DNA of 64,000 bases from Narthecium ossifragum (lineage: Eukaryota > Streptophyta > Magnoliopsida > Dioscoreales > Nartheciaceae): the NCBI GenBank assembly GCA_963920575.1, contig OY986965.1, positions 25,532,988-25,596,987 of the forward strand, in the 5' to 3' direction. Positions 44,751 through 57,600 of the stretch are shown one piece after another. A program made the translations under genes and the position numbers. Below the pieces are notes generated by a model that had not been told where the DNA came from, made no database searches, and worked only from the letters and a program-made list of their open reading frames with translations. The stretch's first letter is position 1; each line of letters starts with the position of its first letter.

Positions 44751-47700
44751 ATGGCGCCCACCAAGAAGACGGTACCCTTCTCGATCTATATGTCCTTCCT
44801 CTCTCTAAGTCAAGATCTCTCATTCTTCTCATCGCATGCTAGATGTTTGCTTCTTGGGGGAATTTTTTTCTCTTTTTTCGTTACATTTCACCCTTTTTTT
44901 TGCTTTTCAATTCAGAAAAAGACCCACGAGAGCATAAACAACAGGCTCGCCCTGGTGATGAAGAGCGGCAAGTATACATTGGGGTACAAGACCGTCCTCA
45001 GATCCCTTAGGAGCTCCAAAGGTATTACATTCGGATTTAAATCCTTATATCCGTTTCGTGTCTCTTGCCCTTCTTATCTGTTTTGTGAACAGTGAGTCGA
45101 TGACAAGATCGGGTTACTCGAAGTATAGCTTGATTGTGAGTTAAAGATCAGGATGTTGTATTTGTTGGGATTGTGGATTGGGACTGGAGTTTGGCTCTTT
45201 GGCTAATTAATACTGCCTTAGAGATGAATGCAGCGCCCTAGATTGATTTCGCCCTCCTTCCCTATCATTAAATTCGCCTAGATGCTTCTCTATCCATCTA
45301 GTTGGATTCTTAGGGTGCGGAACATCGTGTTTGTGGATTGTACCTATATTTTTTATGCTCAGTGTTATTTTCATAGCTAAATGCGGTGTTAAGGGTTGAG
45401 TTTTGTTGTTGTCAGTAATTTTGTTGGCGATAGTTTCTCAATATTGAATGCATTTTTGAAGGTTTCTGCCTGATTATGTATATTGATACCTTGCTGATTC
45501 AATTTCATTGAATTCCTGGCATCGTGCTGGGTTAGATTGTTACCATATGCAGATCGTTTATCTGAGGTTGTCTGGTCTAGTCTTTTTGAATTGAAACAGC
45601 TTCCTGAAAAATGTTGGCGATTTCCCCCCTTTCAGCAGACTTTATATTATTATTTGGTTGATATGGATACAGTTTTTAGGTACATGATTGGTAAATCTTG
45701 GCGGACAATGCTATCTAGTATTTCTTATAGGTGCATGGGCGACTAATAATTGCCCCATTCGATACTTTATTAGGTGAAAGTCTTTCAGATATTTGCATAT
45801 TGTTGATTATCTTTACATCTTCAGGGAAGTTGATTATCATTGCAAACAACTGCCCTCCTCTCCGAAAATCAGAAATTGAATACTATGCAATGTTGGCAAA
45901 GATTGGTGTCCATCATTTCAATGGAAGTAAGTCCCTTAAACCTTTCAACTTCTTTTTTGTGCACCTTAATTTGAATCATATCTAGTTGTGGACAATGTCA
46001 GTCGATAAACCATGGTAAGCGTCACAGGGCTGCACGAGAGTAAAATTTTTTGCCCTGCACGGCACCAAGGAACCGCTCCTTAGTCAGCCTTCTCACAAAG
46101 AACTAGCAAGATGAGGCTAAAGGGCCTGACGTCCCAACTTCTATTGATGAAGAAACCTTTAAAAGAGACTTCATCGAGGCCTTTACAACCCACCAAGGGC
46201 AAAGGTCCTGCGATTGCACCCTCAAGCTCTCTTTCCTCACCCTTACCAAGTTGCCTCACTCTAAAACCCTAGCTCTCAATGCCAATTGCCAAAGATGCCC
46301 AACGTCCGTCTTTAATGTCTTTTTATAGCTATCTCGCCACCCCAAAGAGTCCTCTTTGTGTTAAACTAAGATTCCGAGTCTCCACACATCGATCAAGAGT
46401 CCAACTCTGCCTAGAGTCCGAGTCTTGCTCAGTCTTGGACTCTGCTTGCTCGGACACCGCGTTTGTGATAAGTCTGTGACACGCGAAACTGAGTCCTACT
46501 CGGTCTGGGACTCGGCCCGCACGGACACCGTGTCTACAACGTGTTTTCGTGCACCAAGCAGTTCTAGTCCGACTAGGACTGGCGCGCGCCACATCACTTG
46601 CCCAACAAGGACTCTGCTCCGCGTAAACTGCTGGCCCAGTCCGCCTGGGACTCTACCAGCAGTAGAACTTTGCAACATTTTGCAGATATCGTGTCGCTGC
46701 AGTCTTGATTCGTTCAGGTCTCCGACTTGCTTGTGCGCCAAGCAATAACCAATGTTCGCCTGGCATTGTGTTACTGCTTGATGTGTGCCACGCCCGTTGT
46801 GTGGCCGTGTCATGTAGAAGGTTGGCACGACGTGTCACTGCTTTATTGTAAATGCCACGCCGCGCCATAACTCTGCATGGCATGCTCTGCCGCCCGTGTC
46901 GTGTCTTGGCTAGTTGATCGCGTCCCGTTGCGCCTTGATCTTTTGTGCCGCCATGTGCCATGCTCTGCACCATGGCATGAGGACTTGCCCCACAACACCA
47001 AGTGCTAAGTCCTCTGGGTGAAACCTATTACCTGTTGGGCCATTTTTGGGTTCAACAATTATGGTCTTATACGGTTTTAAGGCAAGGGAACTTGCAAGTT
47101 TCACTAATATTCTTATTCTGTTGAGATTGACTTGTTTCTTTTTTTTGTTTCATTTGAAGTGAAGGACACATCATTATGTTGTGAGATTTGATAGTGGGTG
47201 TCAGTGTCAAAAGGGAAGACCTAGTTCACTTGTTTTATTGTTTTTTGCACTGGAGTGCCACTGGCTAGTATTAGTTATCTTGTTCTGTTCTGCTAAGTTT
47301 TCTTCTGATACTGTAAGCGCATCAGCAGATCAGCTTGAGATGCAGAAGTTATATGACACAAAAAGATATGGCTCTTTTTTAGGTTTTGTCTTCATGCGAA
47401 TGAATAACTATGGTGATGTGGTTTTCTGGTCAAATACCTTTGTTTTTATAGTGTCTACCTTGTAGATTGCATATAAGATTCTTTAATGAAATCTTCTGAC
47501 AGTGAGCAGATGCCTTGACATTTTAGGTAGTCCTTTGAAGTTGGTTGTGTTAACATTGTCAAAAGGTTATTTTGAATATGGGGATCTATATGCTTGACTA
47601 GACTGGACTTTATTTGTAAAATATAGGACATCTTATCTGGGATTTTACTCACTTACATTCTTGCTTTTTTTAAAAAAAAATTTACCCACTTGGATTGGCT

Positions 47701-48264
47701 TCTTTGAATTTCTTCTTTTCCCCCTTGCTTTTGGAGTATTCAGTTTGGATGGAGTTGTGCTTAAACTCATCAAGATGGCAAGCACTAATTGTTTGATGTT
47801 TTTACTAAGATTGGTCTGTCTGGCTGGTCTAGATGCCAGTATTTAGTAGATCTTTGATTGGAGATACGTGAAGGTAATTCTAGACGAGTTTCCCGTTTTA
47901 ATTTGTCTTGTACGTTTGGATTGTTTGGTTAGTTCTCTTCTTATTTTGACTTTATGCTGTCTTTGTGCTTTGCTTGTTTAGTCAAAATTTTTAATTCTGA
48001 ATAGGGTAATCTCTTTGCCTGACTTGACATGGTTCATTTATTTCTATGGTTTGCTGGATTCTAGACAATGTTGATCTGGGAACAGCATGCGGGAAATACT
48101 TCCGTGTATGTTGCCTTAGCATTATTGATCCAGGTGTGTTTCCTATAAACAATCCATTACTTACTATTTTTTTGTTCTTTTCTTCATGCCCAGATATTGA
48201 CTGTTGAATGAATTATGTTTCAGGTGATTCTGACATTATCAAGAACCTCCCTGGTGAGCAGTGA
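44751..48264 (+). CDS. RPL30: 60S ribosomal protein L30 (eL30), five exons
   Basis: Exons 44751-44771, 44916-45021, 45825-45926, 48065-48133 and 48224-48264 join to exactly 112 codons plus TGA, the normal eL30 length. The protein starts [20 protein letters not shown], contains [40 protein letters not shown] and [20 protein letters not shown], and ends KNLPGEQ. It is a component of the cytosolic large ribosomal subunit. All splice sites are GT-AG and all phases agree. Exon 1 is only 21 bp. Intron 3 is 2.1 kb and holds a probable solo LTR. The promoter has a TATA box and telo-box, and the transposon nest ends only about 200 bp upstream of the ATG. The gene looks intact. Confidence 0.97.
45996..47054. 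mobile_element. probable solo LTR in RPL30 intron 3
   Basis: A GC-richer 1.06-kb block in an AT-rich intron. Possible ends are tgtcagtcg and gggttca, with acaa on both sides (45992-45995 and 47055-47058). Internal text such as actcggtctgggactcggcc is typical of LTRs. There is no coding sequence. The 4-base flank is shorter than the usual five, so the ends are tentative. Confidence 0.45.
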
Positions 48265-49029
48265 GAAACTAAGGAGAGGATTTAGCTGTACTCTGCTTTT
48301 AGGAGGGTCAATGTGCTTCCTGCAAAATATGTATTCATTGACTCATTGTGGTAATTCATACAAGGTGGACCATTCTGTCAGATGTTTCTACTTGATGTGC
48401 TCAAATTTTGATTTAACTGGTGCAATTGACTCTGACTCAAGAGATGTTATTCAGTTTTTGGATGTGCTATGCAGGCCAGTTCTCTACTGCATAATCTGTA
48501 TTATGGTTGTAAAACTCGTTATCAGGCCCTTGTGTTGTTAGCATAGGAAAAGTTTTGCCATTCTGTTTATCCACTGTGGGAAATCTGTGGTCAGTACTGT
48601 TTTCTGTACCTTTTGCAATTATACACTGTGATTACCCCACCCTTGACATTGTCATGTTCAGATGATGCTGTGCCCTATAAAATTTCTTGGGAAATCTGTC
48701 CTGCAATACTTGTTCCATGTTTAACGTCGTCAATGAGTTATGCAGCAATCGCGCATGCTGTTGTTGCACATTGTAGATATTATTTGTCAATTAGCTACAT
48801 TTCAATAGCGTTTGATTTCGGTTGAGAATATCGTTTGGCATCTATGCTTCTCAGTGATTTGAATAGCTACATTACTAAGATCAGTACTAGATACTGATTT
48901 TCTTCATTTATGTTACCATGTATCTCATCTTGTGACGCCCAAACCTTCTCCAACCTCAGCTACCCTCTCTCCATCGCTATCAAGCTTGCTGCCGTCCATC
49001 TCCTGCGACGCCCAAACCCCTCCAACCTC
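48265..49029 (+). other. RPL30 3' flank and intergenic
   Basis: Probably 3' untranslated sequence, then AT-rich intergenic DNA. At 48941-49045 a phrase with gacgcccaaacc and ccaacctcagctacc occurs twice. No gene. Confidence 0.45.
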
Positions 49030-49721
49030 AGCTACCCCTCTCCGATGACCCTTCCTTCCACCCAATCCAGACCCCTCTCATCTGTCAAACCCACAGCTCC
49101 AATCGTCGTCAAGCCGGACCCGATGTCAACGGTCGTCAAGCCGGACCCGATGTCAACGGAGGCATCAAACTGGATTATCCGAACACCCCTCCTCCGTTCA
49201 CCAACTCCTTCATCAGAGAAGATAAGGCTATTCCTATCCTTCCATACAACCCAAGCTCCAATCGCTAGGAAAGAGTTCAACCGTTTAACATCACCTCCCC
49301 CACCTGAACTCACCATAAAACTCACCAAGTTTTTTGGTTCTCATCTTGACAGTGATAAATCCTCATTCTCCGCAACTACCCTGAAAGCCTCTCGAACAAA
49401 TCGATAGCCAAATATGGCATGTTTAATAGATTCAACCGTCTCCCCACATCTTAGACAATTCCTATCCAAAGATAGACATATTCTCCACGAGAATTCACGA
49501 ACAAGCAGCTTTCCTCTTAGTATTCTCTACACAAAGTGATGAATCCTTGGCCCGATCTACAACCTCCAGATGTTAGACCGCCATTCCTCATTCACCAATG
49601 CTTTACTTCCATATTTTTCATGGATTAGAAACAAATATGTTGAAGCAAAAGAAATCTTCCCAACACTATTAAAGGCCCAACGAGGCCCATCTCCCCCTCC
49701 ATTCAACTGGATTGAGAGTAT
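49030..49721 (-). pseudogene. LINE ORF2 C-terminal fragment, minus strand
   Basis: On the minus strand, from about 49700: FNSVGKISFASTYLFLI, GKLLVREFSWRICLSLD, a zinc site CLRCGETVESIKHAIF, then WVVWKDRNSLIF and an RNase H-like start FDASVDIGSG. That is the zf-RVT to RNase H part of a plant L1-type ORF2. It has several stops. A 27-bp tandem duplication at about 49107-49160 repeats VDIGSGLTT. The fragment has no visible poly-A tail and abuts the next LINE head to head. Confidence 0.72.
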
Positions 49722-49734
49722 GCATATAGTAGAT

Positions 49735-52217
49735 AAGTCATCTACTATATGCAGATGATTGCTTGTTTTTCACTAGAGCAACCTCCTTGGAAGCTCAGAA
49801 GTTGCTGACAATATTACGGTGGTTCAGGAACCTTTCAGGATTGGAGGTGAACCCAAAAAAATATAGTATTAAATTTTCCAAGGCAACATCCAGTAGGAGG
49901 GCCTGAATAACTCGGAAATTGGGAATGACAGAAAAGTAAGGGCCATGGAGATACTTACCTTGTTTGGTTGGGGGATAAGGATTCCTTATCCCGGGTTAAG
50001 CCCACTTTATCCCTGCATTACAACCAAACACCATCAAATCTCCACTTTTATCCCTACTTTTATCCCCATCCCTATCCTCACTTTATCCCTATTTTATCCC
50101 TACTTTTCAACCAATCATTACTACATTTTCTCTTCTTTTCAACCAATCACATCAACTTTATCCCTACTTTTTCACTTTTCAACCAATCATTATCTCATTA
50201 TCCCTACTTTTTAACCAATCACATCAACTTTATCCATACTTTTTCAACCAAACATTACTAATTTATCACTACTTTTTAACAAAATACCATACATATCCCA
50301 CTACTTATCCCAGGATACCAATCCCCATTTCCTCTAATCCCAGGATAACCTATCCCCCAACCAAACGAGGCCGGGATTCCGCTGGATACTGAGCGAATCC
50401 TTAAGCATGGCTACAATTTTGTGGTAGAGGCAATTCAGGATAAGGTCCTTCATGGGACAGTGAGCCGATTGTTTGGGGCTGGACGGGCAGTCATGGCACA
50501 GACGGTGCTCAAAGCAATTCACGTATTCCAAATGATGGTGAGGCCTTTACCCGTTTGTATCCTCAAGAAAATTGATATGGATGTGAGAGCTTTCTTATGG
50601 AGGGGGAAGAAGGAGGCATGTTGGTGATTCCGTGGGAGAGAGTATGCACTCACAAGATTCTTGGTGGGCTTGGCCTGAAGGATCTTCGCTTATGGCAATC
50701 AGCTTTGAGGATGAAGCGAGTAGCAGACCTGCTGGAAGACAAATGAACTACTTTGACACTTGTTGCGTGAGGGAAGTATAGTTGGGAGGGGAGATTGCCC
50801 TTGGCTGCCGCGCCTAGCACAACTTCACCGTTATGGAGATTGGTGTGTAGAGAAGCGCGCCTACTAAATCAAGGTATTCATTGGTCACCATGTGTAGGCA
50901 GTAGGCTAAATTGGATGGAAAATTGGTGGTTTGGAGATTCAGCTTTACAGCAAATCCCTTGCCTTATGCTCATGAGGGATGAGTTGCTAAATTTGCAGGT
51001 TGGGGATTTGCTGGATTCGAGTGGGAACTGGCGACGGGATGTGCGGGAGAGGAGTTTGTCGGCGGATATGGTAGATCAGGTGGCCGCCACCCCTGTTGAT
51101 TGTTTTGCAACTGCTGATGGGTTCCGTTGGACTGGGAGTGTAGATGGCCATATAACTATGGTGCCATGCTATAGGTATATGGAAGCATATCAACCATCTG
51201 GTTTGGTGGTGGGTGAGATCCATAAGTGGTGGTGGGGGGTTTGGCGTGCTCCGACCGGCCCCCGTTTTCGGCATTTCTTATGGAGGCTTGCACATAGGAA
51301 GCTCCCAACATCGACGGTGCTATGGAGTGTGGGCGTAGCTAGCGAGAAGTTCTGTCGTCGTTGCCATGGAACTGATGAAACCATGGATCATCTCCTCTTT
51401 GAGTGTCCATTCGCCAAGCATACATGGGAGGGAGTGCTTCAAGGTTGCAGGCTGGTGGATTTTTCTTGTTGGGGAGTTGATGAATGTTTCCAGTTGCTAG
51501 GAAGGAGCAATAAAGATGTTGTAATCAAGAGGGTGAAATCAGTGATTGCTTATACCTTGTGGTGCCTCTGGAAGTCTAGGTGTGTATTGATCTATGAGGA
51601 GGAGCCAGATAAGGTGGAAAATATTTGTCTCTGGATTTGTTGGCTGGCTCATGGGTTCTTGTTGGTGCATGGTGAATTTTCCCCATAATAGTACAACTGC
51701 CCGGAAATCCTGGCATGGCGTAAGGTTGCAGGTTGATGCATCTGTAGGTGACGATGGGCGGGCTGCAGGACTAGGAGTGGTTTGTGTGGATAATGATGAC
51801 AATATTTGCTGGACGACATCTGATGTGGTGGAATTTGAAGAAGAAGTTGTGCTTCATGGTAAGTTGGCGGCAATTCAGCTAGCAATGCAAGCGGGTATGG
51901 ACAGAGACTATACTTTTGTGATGGTGGAGAATGATTCATTGGAAGATGTTAATGTAGTTCATGGGAGGTTCCCTGAGTTGGGGAGTGTCTTTTTGCCTGT
52001 GCGTGAGATTTGGTGGCGTGCGAATAGGTTTAAGAATTTTTGTGTTTTGTATATCCCCCGTGAGAATAATCAACGGACGGACTTTGTGGCTAGACAAGCC
52101 CATGAGGTGGTAGATATCATGTCTGGTGATCCCACTTATGGGAATGGTCCAAGTGGGTCGGAGTTGGTAGTTTGATGTAACAACCCGGTCTTCAGGCTTT
52201 ATCTCTTCAAAAAAAAA
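49735..52217 (+). pseudogene. 5'-truncated L1-type LINE, plus strand
   Basis: Starts inside reverse transcriptase at SHLLYADDCLFFTRAT (catalytic YADD). It runs through LSGLEVNPKKYSIKF, is interrupted by a MITE, then GRAVMAQTVLKAIHVF and FLWRGKKEA. The 50795-51688 segment includes the zf-RVT site CRRCHGTDETMDHLLFEC, and the 51594-52175 segment has RNase H (LQVDASVGDDGR, GLGVVCVDNDD). There are stops and a frameshift near 51680. An A9 run at 52209-52217 is the poly-A tail. Non-functional. Confidence 0.85.
49958..50372. mobile_element. 415-bp MITE inside the LINE
   Basis: Inverted ends ccttgtttggttgggggata and its right partner (tatcccccaaccaaacgagg). Removing it restores the LINE sequence tacttagggattccg (RYLGIPLD in the related LINE at 59.7-63.8 kb) without an extra base, so no target duplication is visible. 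The interior is T/C-rich with tatccctactttt phrases. No coding. Confidence 0.75.
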
Positions 52218-52979
52218 ACCCAAAGTTAAGCACACATCTCAATAATGCCATTAACGGACTCCATGTCAAATCGAATCGATTCTAAAACGCTCATCCTTTC
52301 TCAAATCAAGAACAATGTGTCTCACCCAAAAGACGTGTTATCAAACATCCTAATATTGACGTTTTCAGAACCCACATAAATGTGTCATTAGCATTCGGAT
52401 GGATAGTGCGTTCATTGCAAGTCTGAAACGTGGAACCAATTCCAATTTGATGCAAAGTGGAATAAAATGCCAAAATCCATCCAACATCCACTCATTTTTG
52501 TTGAAAGAGTTGATAGCACCTCACCGTATGGATTTTGTTTCTTATATATTAATGTTTGTCTGACTTAATTAGATTTGTGAAATGTGCAGTTTTTAAGCGG
52601 TTGACTTTTGTTTCAATAGTGCTAAGCTCTGATAAATATCGTATCCATATTTTATTTGAGATTCTTCAAATGAAATTTCAACCTATGCTCCGATACTAGG
52701 TTATTTTTAATTATCTCATAATTAAGCTAATAGCAAGGGTGAGTTTATGTATTTGCAAGTTTTTACTAAATAACTCATCCAACGAGATTTTTAAGCTCGA
52801 CGAGATACGCAAGTCAACATACTAAGGATATTGCAATATAATATATCTAATTAGAAAATGCTCTCCAAGCTAAAATAAAAGAGGTTTCTTGGTGTCCTAT
52901 ACAATATATGGAATAAGCATACGGGGTGAATTGAAACAATTAGCACGTGGAATAAATATAGTGGGGTGAATTGAAACAA
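52218..52979. other. intergenic
   Basis: No gene. Near 52910-52982 a phrase of about 40 bp (ggtgaattgaaacaattag) occurs twice in tandem, just before the MITE. Confidence 0.4.
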
Positions 52980-52982
52980 TTA

Positions 52983-53603
52983 GGAGGTGTTTGGTTGACG
53001 TGAATCAAGGTGCACCCTTAATGCATGATCTCATATTTGCTTTGCCACATGTATGTGTTGATGCATGCACCACATGATGCAAAAGGCATCTAATACCGTG
53101 TATGGCATGAAACGATCAAAATCATGCGATGTATCCTTCTGCGGTGCATCTGTTGTGCACCCGTGAACATATTAAAATATATTCAATAAAATTATGTGAA
53201 TAATGACCCCCAACATTTGTGCTAACCTTGTCGCTATGATGCGTGAAAAGTGTTTCTTAGAAGGTCGGATTGGAAGTGCTCTAATCATCTGTCTCCTCTT
53301 GTGTGGAAGCTACGTACCCAATGTTAATATTCAAATAATTGTGGAGGACAGCTTTGAAATATACAGAGGAATTGATATGATGAATGAAGAGGAGCCTCTA
53401 TCGAACTATAGCCAAATGGATTATTTGTACCTAAACCTCATCAGCCGTTACATTATCACACATATATATTCAATAAAGTTATATGAATATTAAAATATAA
53501 CATATATGTGTCTAACTTTATTGTGTCATTATGTGAACATTAAAGTTATATGAATATTAAAAAGAAACATTAAAATATATATATTAGATATGCAAATGTG
53601 AAC

Positions 53604-53665
<62 letters not shown>

Positions 53666-53845
53666 TAGGGTGATCGGCTGATCCAAAAGACCAACCAAAC
53701 TTCAACGATGCATGTATCCCTTGGTCCATGCTTTAAATAAATGAAGGAACCAAGCAAGTGCATCTACTGTCCGATGCATGTACCATCTAATGCATGCATT
53801 CCACGATCTCATTGAATTAACGGTTCCAACGTACCAAACAACCTC
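52983..53845. mobile_element. PIF/Harbinger-like MITE, 863 bp
   Basis: Ends ggaggtgtttggttgacg and acgtaccaaacaacctc are inverted. The trinucleotide TTA is duplicated on both sides (52980-52982 and 53846-53848), as expected for PIF/Harbinger elements. It contains a long (AT)n run. No transposase. Confidence 0.75.
53609..53662. repeat. (AT)n microsatellite
   Basis: About 54 bp of uninterrupted AT inside the MITE. Confidence 0.95.
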
Positions 53846-53848
53846 TTA

Positions 53849-54470
53849 AAAATCGAGGAAAAGCAACTGGTATCAGAGCAACCACTAAGACTTCACTTTG
53901 CACTATCAAAGATTCAAATCATAAACAAAGATTTCATATAGTACCTTGTATTGTTGGAGCATGGCAAACTCACTGCACTTTATTTTTAATTTTACAACCG
54001 ATTGTCGTTTTATACTTTCACTACAAAACACACTATTTTGACTAGAAATCCTCATTCATAAGTCTCGAATTTCGACTTATTCATGATGGTTTCACATGCA
54101 AACATTATCTTTTATAACAAAAACACGGAACGGCCTTGAATTATAAAATCGAAGATGAAGTAGATTTAATATGTAATATTTTAAAGCAGAAACCAGGTGA
54201 GAGAGTTTTTAATCTAGCAATTCAGGAGTGGTATTAATTTTTGACGTGACTAGACATTGTATCAAAAATTATTTTAATAGCAAGCAAATTCTATTGTATT
54301 TGAACCTGGCCCTGTCCGACCCGACCTAAATCGAAATTTTATTGGGGGCGGGGCGCAAATGACCTGTGCTGGTGTGCACTAAACAACTATTGTGAGTCCG
54401 ACCCGGGTCTAATTGCTGACCTGTTTCCGAACGTTGCCGAGAGCCAAAGGCCGTAGTTGGTTTCGAAATC
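53849..54470 (+). other. 5' flank of CENH3
   Basis: No gene seen. The proximal part becomes GC-richer (gggggcggggcgcaaat near 54345-54360), consistent with a promoter. Confidence 0.4.
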
Positions 54471-54480
54471 TTGGCGGGAA
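54471..54480 (+). promoter_or_regulatory. E2F-like site upstream of CENH3
   Basis: ttggcgggaa, a close match to the E2F consensus (reverse complement TTCCCGCCAA), 150-159 bp before the ATG. CENH3 of Arabidopsis is known to be under E2F control, so the site fits cell-cycle expression. Confidence 0.5.
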
Positions 54481-54629
54481 TCTCTACTAAAATTTACCGC
54501 CCGTTCGAACCGCACGATGCCTTCCAGAATGCATCCTAACCCTTCAAAGCTTTACACTTGTGCTAAATAAGTTAAACAGACCACCCTCCTCTCTCTCTCC
54601 GTGGAGCTCCCGAGCTCGCTTTTAGTAGC

Positions 54630-57600
54630 ATGGCGAGGACGAAGCACGTCTTCAGTAGGCCTCCCCGCCGAACCAAGAAGAGGCTCCATTGGGATCAGCA
54701 AGAAGCCGGTGCCATTTCTCTCTTTCTTTTCTCCTCTCTCTCCATTGTTGTTTCTCATGTAAAGATGTTGCCTTTGAAACCCTAATCCCTAATATTCTTG
54801 TAGGAAATGCCGGACCGACTACCTCGACCCCTCCATCGAGCGCTGCCCCCGTGAGCCCCAATTTTCCGATACCTTTTCTGATTTTTCTGCGTTTTCCGCG
54901 ATTTATTGATGACAATCTGGATTTTGATGTGAAATATTAGCAAGGAGGCGAAGGGAATCCGAACCAAGGTGTTGCTTCTTGATTTCTTTGCGTCTAATTG
55001 TGTGGCTTGTGTTGGTTTTGCTTCTCTAGCAGTTAAGCGGCGTTTTTGGAATTATTTGGTTGGTTTTACACAGCGAGACGGACGTCAACACCGGGAGGAC
55101 GCAAGCGGCGGTTCCGGCCGGGGACAGTGGCGCTGCGCGAGATAAGAAAGCTTCAGAAATCGGTCAATCTGTTGATTCCCCATGCTCCCTTCTTCAGATT
55201 GGTGAGGACTATCTACCAGTTAATTACCATGTATGCTTCGGTTTGAGGTTGGATTGTATAAACTTAAGAGTAATTGTGAGAGAGGAAGATTGGATGTGAG
55301 GTTTTGGTTGCTTGAATGGTGGGCTGAGAATGAGATTCTGTACTAATGTGTGTTGCCTGCTTTTGTGTTTATTGTGTTGTTTTCCGCTTGAAAGTTGCTT
55401 TAGATGATTGTGATTGTTGCTGGTTCGGATATAGGTCAAGGAAATTACACATTTCTACTCTAGAGATGTTAGTCGATGGACAGCAGAGGCATTGATGGCG
55501 ATACAAGAGGTATGCATATCTTGTTTTGATGGAAAGATGTATTTAGTATGGTTAATTGACATTTGTGTTCATCGATGAGCAGAGCAAATTCCATCCTCCT
55601 AATTCATTTAATAGTTCAAGTTATGACTTCCTGAGCCTTGAACAATAATATTCTGCACTCTAAGCATCTATTGATGATATTAAGTAGCCAATGAAATGGA
55701 CCACGAGGTGTCGGACGCTTGTGATTATATTAATCTGCAAGACATTTATAGAAGTTTAAGATTGAATATATCATGCCGTTATCTTATTCTCGAGGCCTAT
55801 TGCTCTGTATTCTTGTCATGAGATGAGAACTGCTTTGTGAGGTTTAACTGTCATTCCACCCAACTATCTTTCTATGTAGTTCTATGGGTTTTATCTTCCA
55901 AGTCATGGTCCTAATTGGCTTATGTTGGCTCAATGTAGATAGATTTTGAGGATCACGGAATATATATGCGTCAGAAAATGTGTCAACGGTAATAAATATG
56001 AGTTAGGGCATTCCACCTTATGGTGTTTACACTACTATGAATTTTTCACTTATTTTAACTTGCAAAGAAGTGTTCTTATGGCCTAGTAGCAGAAATAGTC
56101 TCAATTTTCCCCCCCTTTCTTGTTGCTTTGTTTTGTACCCGAAGCCAACTGTATTGATCCTTCATAAGTGATCTCTGAGAGGAATCTTCATCATAAATGT
56201 TTCCTCTTGAAAATGAATTCCTTCACTCCCCTTCTTCCACTTTATATGTATGTAGTTCTTCTGCTTGATTCTATTGCATTAGTATACCATGCAAGTAGCA
56301 CTTGACTCTTTATGACATTACTCATCACTTGTGAGAATTTTAGAATCTTTTTATATTCATGCAGGCAACTGAGTATTTCATACAAGAAATGTTTTCTGAT
56401 GCATATCTATGTACATTGCATGCGAAACGAGTTACATTAAGTAAGTTACAAACTTCAAACCGTTACATTTACTTTCTTTAGTCCCTTAATTGTTGTTGTT
56501 TGGTGTTTATTCTTTCATCCGCTCATGTAATATGCATCAAAAGAAATCCCCATGCTGGGCTTTATTATTTCTTTTTTATATCTAGTCTCAGACTCAATTA
56601 TACTGATAGGGTACTTCTAAACACTTCTGATTCCACTTTGTTGACTCACTATGCAGGCATATACCAAGTTTGATTCTTATCTCTTAATGGGGTTGAGGTT
56701 CATCTGATCTTATCGAATGCTGTCTACCAGCTGCTTCAGAATGAGCTCCCTCTGCACATAAATAAGTGTAGGATTAATACCACCAAGTAATATGTCCCGT
56801 GGAATAATCCCACCATGCTTGTTGCATACATTTAGTCATTGTTTGCACAGGAAAATATAGGGCTTGCAACTAGATTCTTGTTATTGATCGTTAGTGTCAT
56901 GGTCAATATCTAGCAAACAATGTACGTGCTTGTGTGGAGTACATATGGCATAGTGCTTTACACCTTAGATTCTGAGTGACATGAGCAGCACATCAAACGT
57001 TCATATTTGACAGTCACAACATTTCTTAAAACCTATTAGAGCACATGGCATACATGACCTCTCCAGAAAAGGTCAGAGAACATACATTACCTATAGAGTC
57101 ACTAAACTACAGAAACTCAGTGTCTTTGCATGTTCCCTAGAGGCCTCTACAAACAAAATTGGATTTCATAGATTGCAATTGAATTTCTTTGCGTGCTTTT
57201 CTTTAGCTGATTTCTGCCTTTGTTTTATGTTCTTTTGTTGTATGTGTATATAATGCTACTATCATGGACAAACATCTCATTCATCTGGTTTAGAAACAAG
57301 ACTTGCAATGGATATAGCTGAGCAGTTAATGCATTATATCTTCGGTTTTTTCCTAGGTATGAACAAGACCTGTTGGTATATCACCTTTTCTCGTGAAACC
57401 AGCAAAATTCACCCCTCTTTCTAAACATTGTTCATGTAGAACTTATGATTTCATTGAGATCAACCAAATCGCGGAACATTTTTTGTTTTCTATGATGTAG
57501 ATACGTGAGCTGCTTGTCTTCAATCCTTGTGAATGCTTATGACTGCAGATGGCCCTCTACATTTCCTTTAGGCTGAAAAAGATTCTTGATGAAGAGGAAA

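Noticed and set aside
49030..52217. A single LINE inverted by twin priming
   Set aside because: Both oriented fragments contain the zf-RVT and RNase H region, so they are two copies and not two halves of one RNA.
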